In this document: positions 46,469-57,673 of the stretch, piece by piece
How the letters are laid out: each line of letters begins with the position of its first letter
Numbering within the stretch: the stretch's first letter is position 1
DNA from: Phaeosaccion multiseriatum
Lineage: Eukaryota > Ochrophyta, other classes
NCBI GenBank assembly: GCA_965112735.1
Contig: OZ218950.1
Coordinates: forward strand, 1,488,001-1,552,000
Reading direction: 5' to 3'
DNA: 64,000 nucleotides
Notes under the pieces: generated by a model
Told to the model about the DNA's origin: nothing
What the model saw: the letters and a program-made list of their open reading frames with translations, nothing else
The model's database searches: none
Made by a program: the position numbers and the translations under genes

Positions 46469-47795
46469 TCAGGTAATGTACTTGTTCAGGAAACGCTGTG
46501 GAGCAGCAAGGGACAGGGCGGGAGTCAAAGGCAGGAGGAGATAGGGGCGGGGTGTAGGGGGGGAGGGGAGGGGCGGGGAGAGGTGTACGTTCAGTACCGA
46601 TCAAGCGGGGCAAGGAGGGGACGGGGAGAGCGAGGGACGAGGAGGCAGGAGAGAAGGTGGAGAGCAAAGGAGGAGAGATTGGAGTCGACAAGGCAAGCCA
46701 CACCCTTTTCTCTCTCTCAAGAGATTGAGGGTTATCCGAGTATGGCACAATCGCACTGGGAAGAACGGGAGGCCCAGCTGCTACCCTTCATTCTCCATCA
46801 TTCCGTTGCGAAGGATGGGAGGATGCCAAAGAAAGAGGGGGGCATCAACCAGCTAAGCTCAGCTTTCTGCAACCCACGTCATTCGTGCACAACCCACCCA
46901 CCCCCCCACCCCCGCAAACGCACACTCACACACACCCACACCTACCTTGTGGAAGTCGTTTCGAATGGCGTCGTTGATGAAACGCTTCTTCTGCTGTGGT
47001 TCCCCCCTGGCCTGTCCCTTAAACACCACATCGTCATTCCACTTCCTCTTAACCTTACTATCCCCCCCCGCCCCAGCTGCTGCGGCGGCCCCTCCAATGC
47101 CGCCCCCCTCGGCTAGGAGTAAGGCATTGCCCTGAAGCGCTGAAGCTGTGGCCGCGAGCTTGGCATCCGCCGCTGCCTCGGCCTTCTTGGCCACAGCCAA
47201 CGCTTCCCTCTCCTTCTTGATCTTCTCCAGCTCTAGCTGCAGCGCCTCTTCGTCGTCTCCACTATCGTCGTCATCGCTGTCAGAGTCGCTGTCTAAGTCC
47301 GACTCCGAGTCGTCATCATCCGCGTCGTCGTACTTTTTCAGCGTCGCCCCATCCAAGTCGTCTGCGCTCTTTAGCAGCAGCGACGGCCCTCCTCTTCCTC
47401 CTATATCGTCTGCACCCGCTCCTGGTATCTTTCCCCCCCGCGGCCCTCGCTTCTCCTGATCTACTCTTTCCTCTAGAGCCTCCTTAAACTGCTCCTTGGA
47501 GTCAAGCTCTGTGATCTGCCCCACCTGTCTAAGCTTGAGCTTCTTGTGCTGGGGCATGTCCCGCACCGCCATCATCCCCGAGGCAATGCCCCCTCCCTGA
47601 GCGCCATAGCCCTGGTCCTGGCTGGAGCCACCGACGGCGGCATGCCAGGTGGGGCGATGGGCTGAGAGGGAGAAGCAATATAGAGGAGGGGGGGGGAGCA
47701 GCGGAGGGAGGGAGGTGGGTGAGGGAAGAGGGAGGTGGAGAAAGCAGAGCGAGCAGCTGTGGGGCAGTCGCCATTGGCAGCTTACCTGTGGTCAT
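46469..47795 (-). CDS. CWC15: Spliceosome component CWC15
   Basis: Intrinsically disordered component of the NineTeen/Prp19-associated spliceosome core. Three exons (minus): 47795-47786 (10 nt, ATG ACC ACA G), 47661-46946 and 46495-46469 (27 nt including stop), about 250 residues. Family signature at the N-terminus is '[15 protein letters not shown]', then '[12 protein letters not shown]', a Ser/Asp acidic run, '[20 protein letters not shown]', and the conserved end '[14 protein letters not shown]', '[15 protein letters not shown]' and RFLNKYIT. The terminal exons are too short to find by ORF scanning but both restore conserved ends in phase. It is head to head with SPCS2, 214 bp away. Confidence 0.93.
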
Positions 47796-48009
47796 ATTGC
47801 GTCCTCCTGGTGATGCGCTTCTATCTTCTCTCTTCTGTACGGGCGGGCCTAAGTGAGTAAGCGCCTATAAGGGGGAGAAGGAAAGTTTGACTTTCAGGTC
47901 ATTCGGCCCTGGGATCGCCGCCGAGCGCCCAACAAAAAAGAGCAAAAGCAAGCATTAAGACAAAGGATCAACAGAGAAGAGTAGGTATTTAGCAAGCAGT
48001 CGAGTCAGT
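47796..48009. promoter_or_regulatory. Divergent promoter region, CWC15 (-) / SPCS2 (+)
   Basis: The 214 bp between outward-facing ATGs must contain both start regions. A/G-rich sequence dominates the SPCS2 side. I see no named element with confidence. Confidence 0.5.
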
Positions 48010-48816
48010 ATGGGAGGCGGCCCGTCACAGGAGGAGCAGGTGCATGAGGAAGAGGAGATCGTCCAGGTGGACCTGGGCGACATTACCAAGGTCAAGCAAG
48101 TAGTGGATGAGGCGGTCATTCGGGCGCTGCTGGATAGGGAGTTTGACGAAAATCATAAGTGGAGCAATATCAAGCTCCTGCTGATGACGCTAGCCTGCAT
48201 CTTTGCGTGTATAGCTCAGGTATGGAGAGAAAGGAGAGGCGAAGAAGGGGGGGAAGGCAAGGCTGGTGCGGTTTTGAGATGGAAGGGCAACGGCTGGGGT
48301 GCTGTCCTGCTGGCTATACATGTACCTAGAGCTTTGTACACGTCTGTTTCTGCCCATTCACCCTCTATTCTCAACCCCCTGGGCCGCGTCAGATCGCATC
48401 CGTTCGTCCCATCCCACCCTCCTCACTTCTACTGTTGCTGCTGCCAATGGCCCCCCCTTCCCTCCTTCCTCTCGTCAGTTCTGCCCCATACCCTTTCCAG
48501 AGTCAAGAGCCATCCTTGCTGTGTGCTGTGCCAGCTACTTCGGCTGCTCCATGCTGCTGCAGCTGTTGGTATCCTTCTATGAAGTAGACATAATCATGAC
48601 CACACTCCCCAAGGACGGAACACCATCCATGGTCGTACGGACAGACTTCCCCCGCTACCAAGAAAACTTCATTGTCAAGATTGAGAGTCAGGGTACAGGT
48701 TCGGAGGACGGGCCGAAGGTGAGAGGCTTACGTGCCGTTGGGGATCAGCGCACCGGACACCGGACAGGGCGAGTCTATGGAGGGTCTTTGCTTCCCTCTG
48801 GGGCCCTTCTCTCTCA

Positions 48817-48851
<35 letters not shown>

Positions 48852-49174
48852 TATGTGCGTGTCCTTCCCTCGTGTTGGTTCGTGTTCTCGCGATGCTCTG
48901 GCCAGACTGCGCGATGACAGTACCCTCCCCTCACAGCTGCGCCGGCCCCTTCCCACCTTCCCTCTCTCTCTCTCCCCCTCCCTCCTCCCTCCCTCCCCCT
49001 CTGTCTACGTGCGTGCATGCGTGTGTGTGCAAGCAGGCGGAAGTGGAGTTCAGTGTGGCGGGCTACTTCGATGTCGACGGTCACTTTGACGAGGTGGGCG
49101 TGTGCGAGGTGATGGATCGCCTGATCGATAGCTTCCAGGAGCAGGCACAAAGCGGCTCAAAAAAGACCAAATAG
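48010..49174 (+). CDS. SPCS2: Signal peptidase complex subunit 2 (SPCS2/SPC25)
   Basis: Non-catalytic ER membrane subunit of signal peptidase. Three exons, 48010-48219, 48479-48718 and 49037-49174, all phase 0, about 195 residues. An acidic N-terminus leads to 'VKQVVDEAVIRALLDREFDE' and the first membrane segment 'IKLLLMTLACIFACIAQF'. The second is 'AILAVCCASYFGCSMLLQLL', followed by the cytosolic 'YEVDIIMTTLPKDG' and 'AEVEFSVAGYFDVDGHFDEV'. Membrane pair, spacing and length all fit the family. It shares an upstream region with CWC15. Confidence 0.92.
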
Positions 49175-49417
49175 GGTATGCAGAGAGTGATCTATAACAA
49201 CAATACATGGAATAATTACATACAAGCCTGCACAACCCCCCCCCCCCTGGGTCTCAGCGCACGGTTACAGGCCGTACCGATCGAGTGGAAGGGAGAGGGT
49301 GTGAGAGAGAAGAGAGAGCAGGGGGGGTGGAAAAGAGAGAGAGAGAAAGAATGATAGCCAAGAGAGAAGAACCAGAGAGAGGAAATGAAACAGACAAGCA
49401 AGAGAGCCCCTCTTCCC
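49175..49417. other. Convergent 3' region between SPCS2 and the LRR gene
   Basis: Short spacer with a C-run (49238-49247) and a purine-rich GA stretch. No gene. Confidence 0.5.
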
Positions 49418-52400
49418 TCATGCTGCGGCTGCTCGGCTTGCTCTGGCGTGTGCTTCCCTCAGTGTAGCGGCGGCATCCCCTGCTCCTGCTGCTGCTCCTG
49501 CTCCTGTTGTTCCTCCTGCTCTTGCTACTCCTGCCCCTCCTCCTGCTGCTGCCGCCCCTGCCAGCAGGTGAGGCAGGAAGGTTGCCGCGTTGTGTAGTTG
49601 TGTCGTTCGTCTTCTCAGCGTCGTGCCCTCCTCGTTCATTCTCAGGCCTCTCGCTCTGCGCGACTTGGGTTCCTGGAGAGGGGACGGAGAAGACAGAGGA
49701 GGAGATCGCGCAGTAGGGGCCGTTGTGGCCGTCGACATTTCGGCTCCTCCTGCTGTTGATGCTTCTCCTGCTCTTGCCACCGCCACCGACCCCTCTTGTG
49801 TCACGGCTCCTGCAAGCGACGAAGGAGGCAAATCACCACCAGACTGCCCTCCTCCTCCCTCCTCCTCATCATGCTGGGGCGAGGAGGAGCTGTTGTTGCT
49901 CGCACTCTGAGCAACCTCCGCGGTAGTTGTACCACCATGGCCTCGTCTGACCGAGCTCTCAGAGTCCTCCTCCGATCGATCGGTCCACACCGCGGCAGTA
50001 GAGGGCATCTCCCTGGAGATGAGGTTCTCTCCTGCGTCACTGACGAACATGAGAGGGGCCCCGATAGTGACGCTTCGGCGAAGCTTGGTGACGGGGAAGA
50101 AGCTCTTCATGACCTTGTTGTAACCGTCGGAGCCTTGGGGCATGCCGTGGGCGACGAGCTCATTGTGCCTGGCTCGAAGGTCGCGCACCACCTTGGGCTC
50201 CACCACATGCCCTTGAAGCAGCTCCTGCAAGCCAAGGGGGAGGTCTTCGAGGCACTCCACCTATAGGTAACATTACATAACATCATGTAACATAGGAACA
50301 ACATTCAGCAGCAGTAGCACCAGCGGCAAACAGCAGTAGCAACAGCAGTAGTGCCAACAGAGGATTTCAGCAGCAGAAGCGCATTCGGACGGAATTGGAG
50401 CGAGAAACAGAGGGAAAGAGTCAGCGAAAGAGTTACACACTAGCAAGTCTCTGGTGTCAGGCCTCAAGAGAGCCCCATTTTGTCTCCGTCCCCTTGCTCA
50501 CCTCAATGCCTGTGCCTGCAATGCTCATATGTCGGAGGGTTTTAATCCGACCAACGTTCTTTGGGAGCTTGCCCGACAACTGATAAGAAGGGCGTTGACA
50601 CAAGTCTATGAGTGAGAGATGAATAGCCGAGGCGGAGAGGAGAGAATAGAAAAATTAAAAAAAAAAGACGCGAGAAAGAACAGCAAGGCACCAACCAGGG
50701 CAGCAAGACAGAAGCAAGCAGCACAGCAGAGGCACTTCACCCCCCACACCCTCCCCCCCCAAACTCGCCTTATTGCCCTATATACCTTAGTGTGTGCCAG
50801 CTCCAGGGACGCCAGCTTACCGAGGTTAGGCTTCTTATAGCGAATCTGCTTGCCCAAATATCCGTCTGCGACAATCACCTGCGCTCCGAAATTGGACGGG
50901 ACTTGGCCCGACAGACGGTTGTCCGACAGCCCGAGCGTGACGAGCTCACTTAGCTTCGCCAAGGTGGGCGGGATGGTTCCTTCAAAGTCATTCCCGCTTA
51001 GATTCAGGCGCTCGAGGGTAGAGAGGAGGCCCAGGAAGTCAGGCACAGGTCCGCTGAGTTTGTTGCTGCTGACATTGAGGTTGACAAGGTGATGGAGGTT
51101 GGCGAAGGAGTTGGGGACGTTTCCTTGCAGCTTGTTGTCGTGGAGGTTCAGCTGTTGAGCGAGGATGAGGAGGAGCGAAACGTGAGGGATAGGGGAGAGA
51201 GAGGGGGGGGGGGGGAGAGAGGTGGGTGGGAGGGAGAGAGAAGAGAGGGAGGGAGAGAGAAGAGAGGGAGAGAGAGAGAGACAGAGAGAAAAGGGGGGGG
51301 AAGAGAGGAGGTCCACGGAGGAACTCGTCGGTGTATAGAGCTCTTACAAAACATGTAACGTATTCCGGTTTTCCAAGCCTCAGGGCACATCACAAAACTC
51401 AAAACTCCCCTCTTACTCCCAAGCCGACCTGCTGCCACACCCACAGGAGTCATGTGATGATCAACCACGCTACGTAGATCGTCCACTATCGTACTACTTT
51501 TTTGTTCACTACTCTCACCTCAACAAGGTTCTCGCACAGGCCGAAATGCCAGGGAATCTCACCCTCGAGCTGATTGCCGTTTACGTGAAGCCGCTGTAGT
51601 TGTTTCATCCCGCCCAGTTGGTCAGGAAGCTCACCCTCCAGCTGATTGTTGTCCAAGTAAAGGAAGCGCAAACTCTTCATACTACCGAGCTCAGGAGGGA
51701 TGACCCCGATGAGATGATTCGACGAGAGGATGAGCCCCTCCAGGCCTGTCAGCATGGCAATGCTTGAGGGCAGCGTACCCGTAAGGCCGTTTGAAGCGAG
51801 GTCGAGAGCGCACACCCTGCCCCACTGCCCCACTGCGCCCTGCGTCTGCACCCCGGTCCATGAGCACACTCGGGGTGAATTATCACTCCAGCCCTACGAA
51901 CGTAGGAAGCAGAGAGAGGGGGGGGAGGGGGGGAGGGAGGGAGGGAGGGAGAGGAAGAGAGAGATATAGACGGAGAGAGAGGGAGAGACGTCAGTAGACC
52001 CCGCACTCTCACCTCACTGAAACATTACCCCCCTTTACAATGCCTCTCCTACCTCTCGACGCTTCCAGGTGGTCGGAGATATGATTTTGTCCCCCAACCA
52101 GACCACCTCCGACCCTCCGGTGCTGAGCCACAGATCCTGCAGATAGACACGATCTGTCAAGGAGAACAGCTTCTCTATTATATCTTCCACGTGAGCCTTG
52201 TTCGTGATGCCGATCTGTGCGAGAACGCCCCTCGCTCCCTTCTCCTCGTGCAGATGGTCCAGCAGGAACTCCCCCGTGATCCCCGAGAAGAGTGGCTCGT
52301 TGGTCTCAAAGTCTGTCCCAATCTGTAGTTTCGCCGACACAATTCGTTCCGTGTAGTTTGCGTAGCCCTCCCAAGAATGAGTCAGCAAGTCGACAATCTC

Positions 52401-52472
52401 ATCGGGATCTTTGAGCCGGAACATCTTCGGGACCAAGAGAGCCTGCGTCTTCTGGGAGCACGCAGCCCCCAT
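49418..52472 (-). CDS. Leucine-rich-repeat protein, plant-type LRRs
   Basis: Five exons (minus), 52472-52053, 51893-51519, 51151-50786, 50579-50502 and 50260-49418, all phase 0, about 693 residues. The N-terminal 140 residues (MGAACSQKTQALLVPKMFRL...) are not recognised; 'VLAQIGITNKAHVEDIIEKL' has a faint SAM-domain look. LRRs begin after a cap with W and C residues ('GWSDNSPRVCSWTGVQ'). Repeats of the LxxLxLxxNxLxGxIPxxL form follow, for example 'LRFLYLDNNQLEGELPDQLG' and 'LERLNLSGNDFEGTIPPTLA'. The C-terminal exon is a helical stretch, then Ser/Thr, Gly and Ala low complexity ending in poly-Ala. There is no signal peptide, membrane helix or kinase domain, so it is probably an intracellular scaffold. 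It is head to head with the GSCFA gene. Confidence 0.82.
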
Positions 52473-52860
52473 CGCCCTAAACACATGAACAAGAAGCAAC
52501 AACAAGAGCGAAGCAAGACGACACAATGTTTAGAGTGACGGTCCCGCCAAGTGCTGAGGCAAAGGAGAGCACAATCACTTGTTACCATTGGGAGCAAGAA
52601 GACCAAGAAGAAGCAAGCAAGCAGCCAACAAGCAAGCAGCCAAGCAAGGGCTTGGTAAATTGAACCGAGCCAACAGAAACTTGGACAACCAACACGCAAC
52701 CTTCATAGCTCTCTCTTAATTTCCAGATTTCCATCATCCTTTTCCCCTCCTCTCGATGCCCTCCTCTCGAAAAGAGAGAAGAGGGAGAGCAGAGACGAGA
52801 AGACAAGAAGAGGAGGTATGAAGAGGGGAGGGGATTAGTAAGGTAGACGGACTGCTGGAC
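52473..52860. promoter_or_regulatory. Divergent upstream region, LRR gene (-) and GSCFA gene (+)
   Basis: A 388-bp region with a short AAGCAAGCAAGCAGCC-type direct repeat (about 52611-52646). The boundaries of the two promoters cannot be set from sequence alone. Confidence 0.45.
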
Positions 52861-54503
52861 ATGCATTGGAGAGGCTTCTGTGTCGGGATGCTCATTCTAC
52901 GATTGTCCGGCGCACGCGCGTGGCAATTCTCGAGCAGCAGAAGGGTTTTCACGATGATGGCCGCCTCACCGCAGACTCAGCAGCAGACTTTTCGGACAGA
53001 GGTACTCGTAGACTGCTGCCTCAAGGATGCACACAAGCTGCAGCACGGGGATGCAGTGACTCTGATCGGGAGCTGCTTCAGCGATAACATTGGACGCAAG
53101 ATGGCCCGCGCCAAGTTCGACGTTCAGGTGAACCCGCACACAGGAACGACATACAATCCAGTGACAATTTCGAAAACTCTGAAGAGGCTTCTGCCCGCGA
53201 GCAGCAGCAGTAGTAGTAGAGGCAGCAACGACGACGGGCCTACGAGTACGCGGATAGAGGTTCAAGAGGTGACGGAGCAAGACCTCGAATTCAACACTGT
53301 CACTGGCTTGTACTGCCACCTCGACTACCACAGCTCCTTTTCGAGCACCAACGCCCAGGCCTGTGCTCGGGCCATCAACGAGGCAGCGACGCGCACAAGG
53401 AAGCGCCTCATGGAAAGCTCGCACGTTTTCATCACGCTGGGCACCGCGTGGGTATACACGCACCGAGGGAAGGACAGCATCGTCGGGAACTGCCACAAGC
53501 TGCACCCTTCTTTATTCGAAAGGAGGCTCCTGCCGGTGGAGGAGGTGGTGCGCTCGCTCCGGTCGGCGGTGGACACCCTCGCCCAGCTCAACCCCTCTGC
53601 CCACGTCACCTTCACAGGTCAGGCACCGATACATCTCTTCTCTCCGCTCTCGCTTTCACTCTCTCTCTCTCTCTTTTTCTCTCTCTCTCTCCATCTCTCT
53701 CTCTCTCTCTCTGCATCCCCATGAGGCAGGCAGATTGCGATGCGCCCGCTCGCGCCTCTCCGTTCGCTGTGAAATGCTGCCGTCCACCGTATACCCCGCC
53801 GGTGCCCCCGTCCCTTGTGTGCTGCTTGCTCTTTCACTCTTTGTCACACCCCCCCTGGTCTTCCGGTCTTGCCCTCACCCAAGTCGTCCTGCGTTTCTTG
53901 CCTTCTCTTGCTCTATGTTTTCTCTTCTTCTCAGTCTCCCCTGTCCGCCACTGGAAGGAAGGTGCAGTGGGCAGCAACAGGAGCAAGGCGCATCTGTTAG
54001 CGGCGGTGGGGCAGATTGTGGATGAGGCAGAAGAATGTGCCCGAGCAGCATCAACAGCAGCAACGGCAGGAGCAGCAGCAGCAACACCACCGACCGACGG
54101 GAAAGGGCGAGGGGCAGGAGGAGGAGAAGGAGGACAGGGAGGAGGACGGCGGCGGGGTCAAGTGACGTACTTTCCTTCGTACGAGATAGTCATGGACGAC
54201 CTCCGAGACTACCGCTTCTACGAGAGAGACCTCCTGCACCCCAACGAGCAGGCCGTGGACTACATTTGGGGCAAGTTTGTTGCTTCGTACTTGGCAACCG
54301 AGTCGAGGGCCTTGCTGGGCAGGGTGGAAGCCCTTGTGTCTGCCGTCGATCACCGGCCTTTCAACCCTCACAGCCCGGCGCATCAGCAGTTCCTCCAGGC
54401 TCAGCTGCGGAAGATCGACGCGCTGGAGAAGGAGCGCATTCGAGGCTTGGACCTATCGGAGGAGAAGCAGCACTTTGAGAGCAGTCTGGCAGTGGTGCCG
54501 TGA
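52861..54503 (+). CDS. GSCFA-family protein with N-terminal targeting sequence
   Basis: Member of the GSCFA family (SGNH-hydrolase-related, mostly bacterial, function poorly known). Two exons, 52861-53617 and 53935-54503, joined in phase 1, about 441 residues. The N-terminus 'CVGMLILRLSGARAWQF' is hydrophobic and ends ARAW, a possible signal peptide with aromatic +1 residue of the secondary-plastid type; ER or secreted targeting is equally open. The family motif is 'VTLIGSCFSDNIGRKM' (residues about 62-77), with 'SSHVFITLGTAWVYTH' and 'VSPVRHW' at the exon junction. 'YFPSYEIVMDDLRDYRFYER' and 'LHPNEQAVDYIWGKF' follow and could supply the usual C-terminal Asp-x-x-His pair. The catalytic role is inferred only from the fold family. 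An Ala/Gly-rich insert separates the two halves. Confidence 0.85.
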
Positions 54504-55426
54504 GCGTGGAAGGGAAGGAGAGCAGCGGCGGGCGGGGCGGGGCCTCCCGGGCCTTCGTCCGTCGGAAGAAGGAGGGAGTAGGGATGGCACGACAAGGCTC
54601 CTCGGGGCGGAGTGAATGGTGCCTTGGCCGCAATCGCTCTCTCGTTGATCCCATTGTGGGGCCTTTCGTTGCGCAGAGGGAAGAAGCACGGGCGCCTCCA
54701 CTCCAGCCAAGCCCAACAAACCACCGGGTTCGAGCTTCCGACCCAGATCTGGTGGGCTCTCGGTAAGCATACATGGAGGCTGGCCGACTCACAACAAACT
54801 AGCACTGCGAAAGGGGGCGTGCCCCCCAATCTTCACACATGAGTACAGAGTCAGTCGATGGATTGGCGATGGAACTGGGCTTCTCTGTGTACGGTAGCCC
54901 TGCCCCTGCCCCTCGTCGTTCTTCACGCCTCACGGACAGCCCGAGGCATCGCCCATTAGGCACCAGTATTTTCCTCTCTTCCTCGTCTCTCTACTTGGAG
55001 ACCCAAATGAAGCGAGTATTGTTGGTAAACCATTTCATTCAGTTGCTTTTAAAAGTACAAAATTCAGAGTGTTAATACCTAAGAAGAGTGCTTTAAGTGG
55101 GGACAAAATTGACAACACGCAAAATTTTGATAGTGCTACACGTGAGAGTCAGTGCTTCCCCTTCGCTGATGCGATAAGCCATCAATAAACCACAGAAGAG
55201 CCGAGGCGCGGGGGAGACAGGGGAATACTTCGTCCTCCATCCCTCTCCTCCACCCCCCCTCACACCCCCACCTCCACTGCCGAGCCTCTTTCCCTCCCTC
55301 CAGACACGCATCCACCGCCGCGCGTCAAGTAAATGAACTAAATGAGAGAAAGCCAAAGAAAAACCAAACCAAAGCAATTAAACGTTAGCCCAGAGCCGAA
55401 CGAAGCTGCACTCCACTCCACTACAC
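54504..55426. other. Convergent 3' region between GSCFA gene and desaturase
   Basis: No gene is visible. Several small frames cover 54600-54830 on both strands without family signal. AT-rich 3' sequence is present at about 54960-55140 and 55320-55385. Confidence 0.5.
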
Positions 55427-57079
55427 CTACATGGCTGGGAACTCTGTGATGAACTCCGTTGCCACCTTGTCCAAATGCGTCAACACCTCCCATGTCCCCT
55501 GCCAAATTCCCGCCTCATGGTAGTGCACTTCCCACTCCTTGCAGAAGGACTTGACCATGGCGTGCGTCTTCGGAAGGTTGTGGCGGGGGATTTGGGGGAA
55601 GAGGTGGTGATCCACCTGATACTGAAGCCCTCCACAGAACCAATCGACGAACCAGTTGGAGGTCACGTTGCGGGTCGTGGTGACCTGCAGCTTCCAGAAA
55701 TCGGGTCGGTCCACGGCGTCGTAGGTTGCCATACCGTTGTGCCCCAGGCCAAACACCAGGGCCAGCAGCAGCCCACACACGCACTCGCTCACGAGGAAGA
55801 AGAGCACCGCCTCACCCAATCCCAGGTTGGCGTACATGAGTCCGAACAACCAACAGTAGTGCACAATGAGGCCCAGCTTCTCTGCCACAGGGTACTGGCT
55901 GCGCTGCAAGTCTTCTGTCGCGCCCTTGGTGGCCCAGATGCCCCCTCCTACGCTAAACACATTGCCAAAGCTCTGCAGCAGCCAGCTGATGCGCGCGATG
56001 AAGAGAATGGGGAAATACAGCACCATTTGATGAGAGATGATCCATCGAGACCTGCTACAATCCTTGATCTGGGAGGCCATCTTCACAGACCAGGCCAGCA
56101 GAGGCATGGTGTCCATGTCGGGGTCGCCGTCGTGTGCGTCTGGGCAAGACTCATGAAGGTTGGGCACGGCGTGGTGTGCGTTGTGCTTGGTCTTCCACCA
56201 CGAGGTGCTAAAGCCCTGCGCCACATTGCCCCAAAACACGCCCGCCATGTCGCCAAAGTAACGGTTCTTGAACACCTGGTGGTGCAAGAAGTCATGCGCC
56301 AGCCAGCCGCACTGCTGCCAGAACACCGCGAGGAGCAACGCGCCGACAAAGTGCATGGCCACCGACTCGAAGCACAGCACACATGCGCACGCAGCGCCCC
56401 ACAGCGCCAGCTGAGAGCCGCACTTCCAGAGGTAGTACAAGGGGGAGGCATTGTACATGCCCATGATGTAGAGCTTGCCCCTCAAGTCCCTGTAGGCCTG
56501 CTCGAATTCCCTCTGCGACTTGGGCTTGGCTACGATTGACTTGTTGTCAAGCTCACCGATGCAAAACGGTGCCAGTGTGCTGTACGCTGAGGGCGGGTGG
56601 AAAGCTGCAAAAATGTCCGTAAAGTCGTCACCCGCGTGGGTGAAGATGACATTCCCTCCCGGGTGCTGCTTCCAGCCACTGACGTCGTACACCTTATTCT
56701 TGTACACCATCCACGCGTCAGCGGGTGTGCGGTGCTCCTTCACCTCCTGCAAAAAATACGAATCAACGGTCGGGAGAGAGGGGGCAAGAGGTCGTGGTCG
56801 AGCGTTAGTTGCGAGACGTATTAAGGTAGAGAAGATCCTTCACTCAGCACAATCGGCCTGTCTGAGACTCCCCATGTTTTATATCTCTCTCTCCTATCGC
56901 GTCACAAGCGAGTGCGTGCCCCGGGTAGAATTTCGAACAAGCGCCGATCTTGAAGCTTTCCCCGCATGATCCGTCCTTCTCACCTCCATCGTGATCTTCT
57001 TCAAGCCTCCGTCCGGCCCCCCGTCGCCACTGGGCATCCATTGCGCCGAGTCCGACCCCTTGCCTGCTCCTCGCCCCAT
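55427..57079 (-). CDS. Front-end fatty-acid desaturase with N-terminal cytochrome b5 domain (delta-5/delta-6 type)
   Basis: Membrane di-iron enzyme that inserts a double bond between the carboxyl end and an existing one in long-chain fatty acids, using electrons from its own cytochrome b5 domain. Two exons (minus), 57079-56984 and 56746-55427, phase 0, about 471 residues, normal for the family. Cytochrome b5 haem motif: 'VSGWKQHPGGNVIFTHAGDD'. Histidine boxes: HDFLHH, HNAHH (within 'WWKTKHNAHHAVPNLHESCP') and the front-end hallmark QVDHH ('GGLQYQVDHHLFPQIPRHNL'). Hydrophobic stretches lie between the boxes. The start MGRGAGKGSDSAQW resembles eustigmatophyte delta-6 enzymes as I remember them; delta-5 cannot be ruled out. 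Role: polyunsaturated fatty acid (e.g. EPA) synthesis at the ER. It is head to head with the amidinotransferase gene. Confidence 0.9.
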
Positions 57080-57673
57080 GGTTCCCTAAAAACGTGGATG
57101 ACGAGGGAACAAGGAAATCCCGCCCTTTCGCTCCCCGTGCTTTGTTTCTACCGACTGTGAAGAGCGCAGCAAAAGATCGAGAAAAGCAGGTCGTACGCTG
57201 TTATTGCTCGTTCCTCTTCTCCTTCTTAGGGGGTGCGAGAGCTTCTTCTCTCTCGTGAGGGAATGGGAAAAACCTTGCCCTCTTGCCCAATCCCCAGTGG
57301 GTGGCAAGTTCAGGTGATGTCAGAAAAGCCAGCAAAAAGAAACTCAAACTGCCGATTGAGACTCATGTAACGGTTGTGGGACGTTGTGAAGCGTTTTGTG
57401 AGGCCCCACCACAACGGACACAAAGAAGCCGGGAGTCGAAAGTGAGTGTCAGATAGTGCATAAGGTCAGCAGTGAGCTGGGAACAGTGAGAAGCAGTAAC
57501 AGAAGTGAAGGAGAAGAAGAGGCGAGTGAGAGAGAAGAAGGGGAGCGGGGGAGAGGAGGAGAAGGGGGATCGAAGAAAAGAGGGAGGCGTTCTTCTAACC
57601 TGCGCTTCCTCCTTTTTTTTTCTTTTTTTTTCAGCGACCACAGCAGCAGCAGCAGCATCATAGCAGTAGCACC
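57080..57673. promoter_or_regulatory. Divergent upstream region, desaturase (-) and amidinotransferase (+)
   Basis: A 594-bp region between outward-facing starts. A T-rich run (57615-57633) ending in CAG just before the amidinotransferase ATG could be an acceptor of a 5'UTR intron. Confidence 0.45.

Noticed and set aside
55475-56539. 354-codon plus-strand frame opposite the desaturase
   Set aside because: It is antisense to a clear desaturase exon carrying all three histidine boxes; it reads as His/Val/Gln-rich text typical of reverse-complemented coding sequence.
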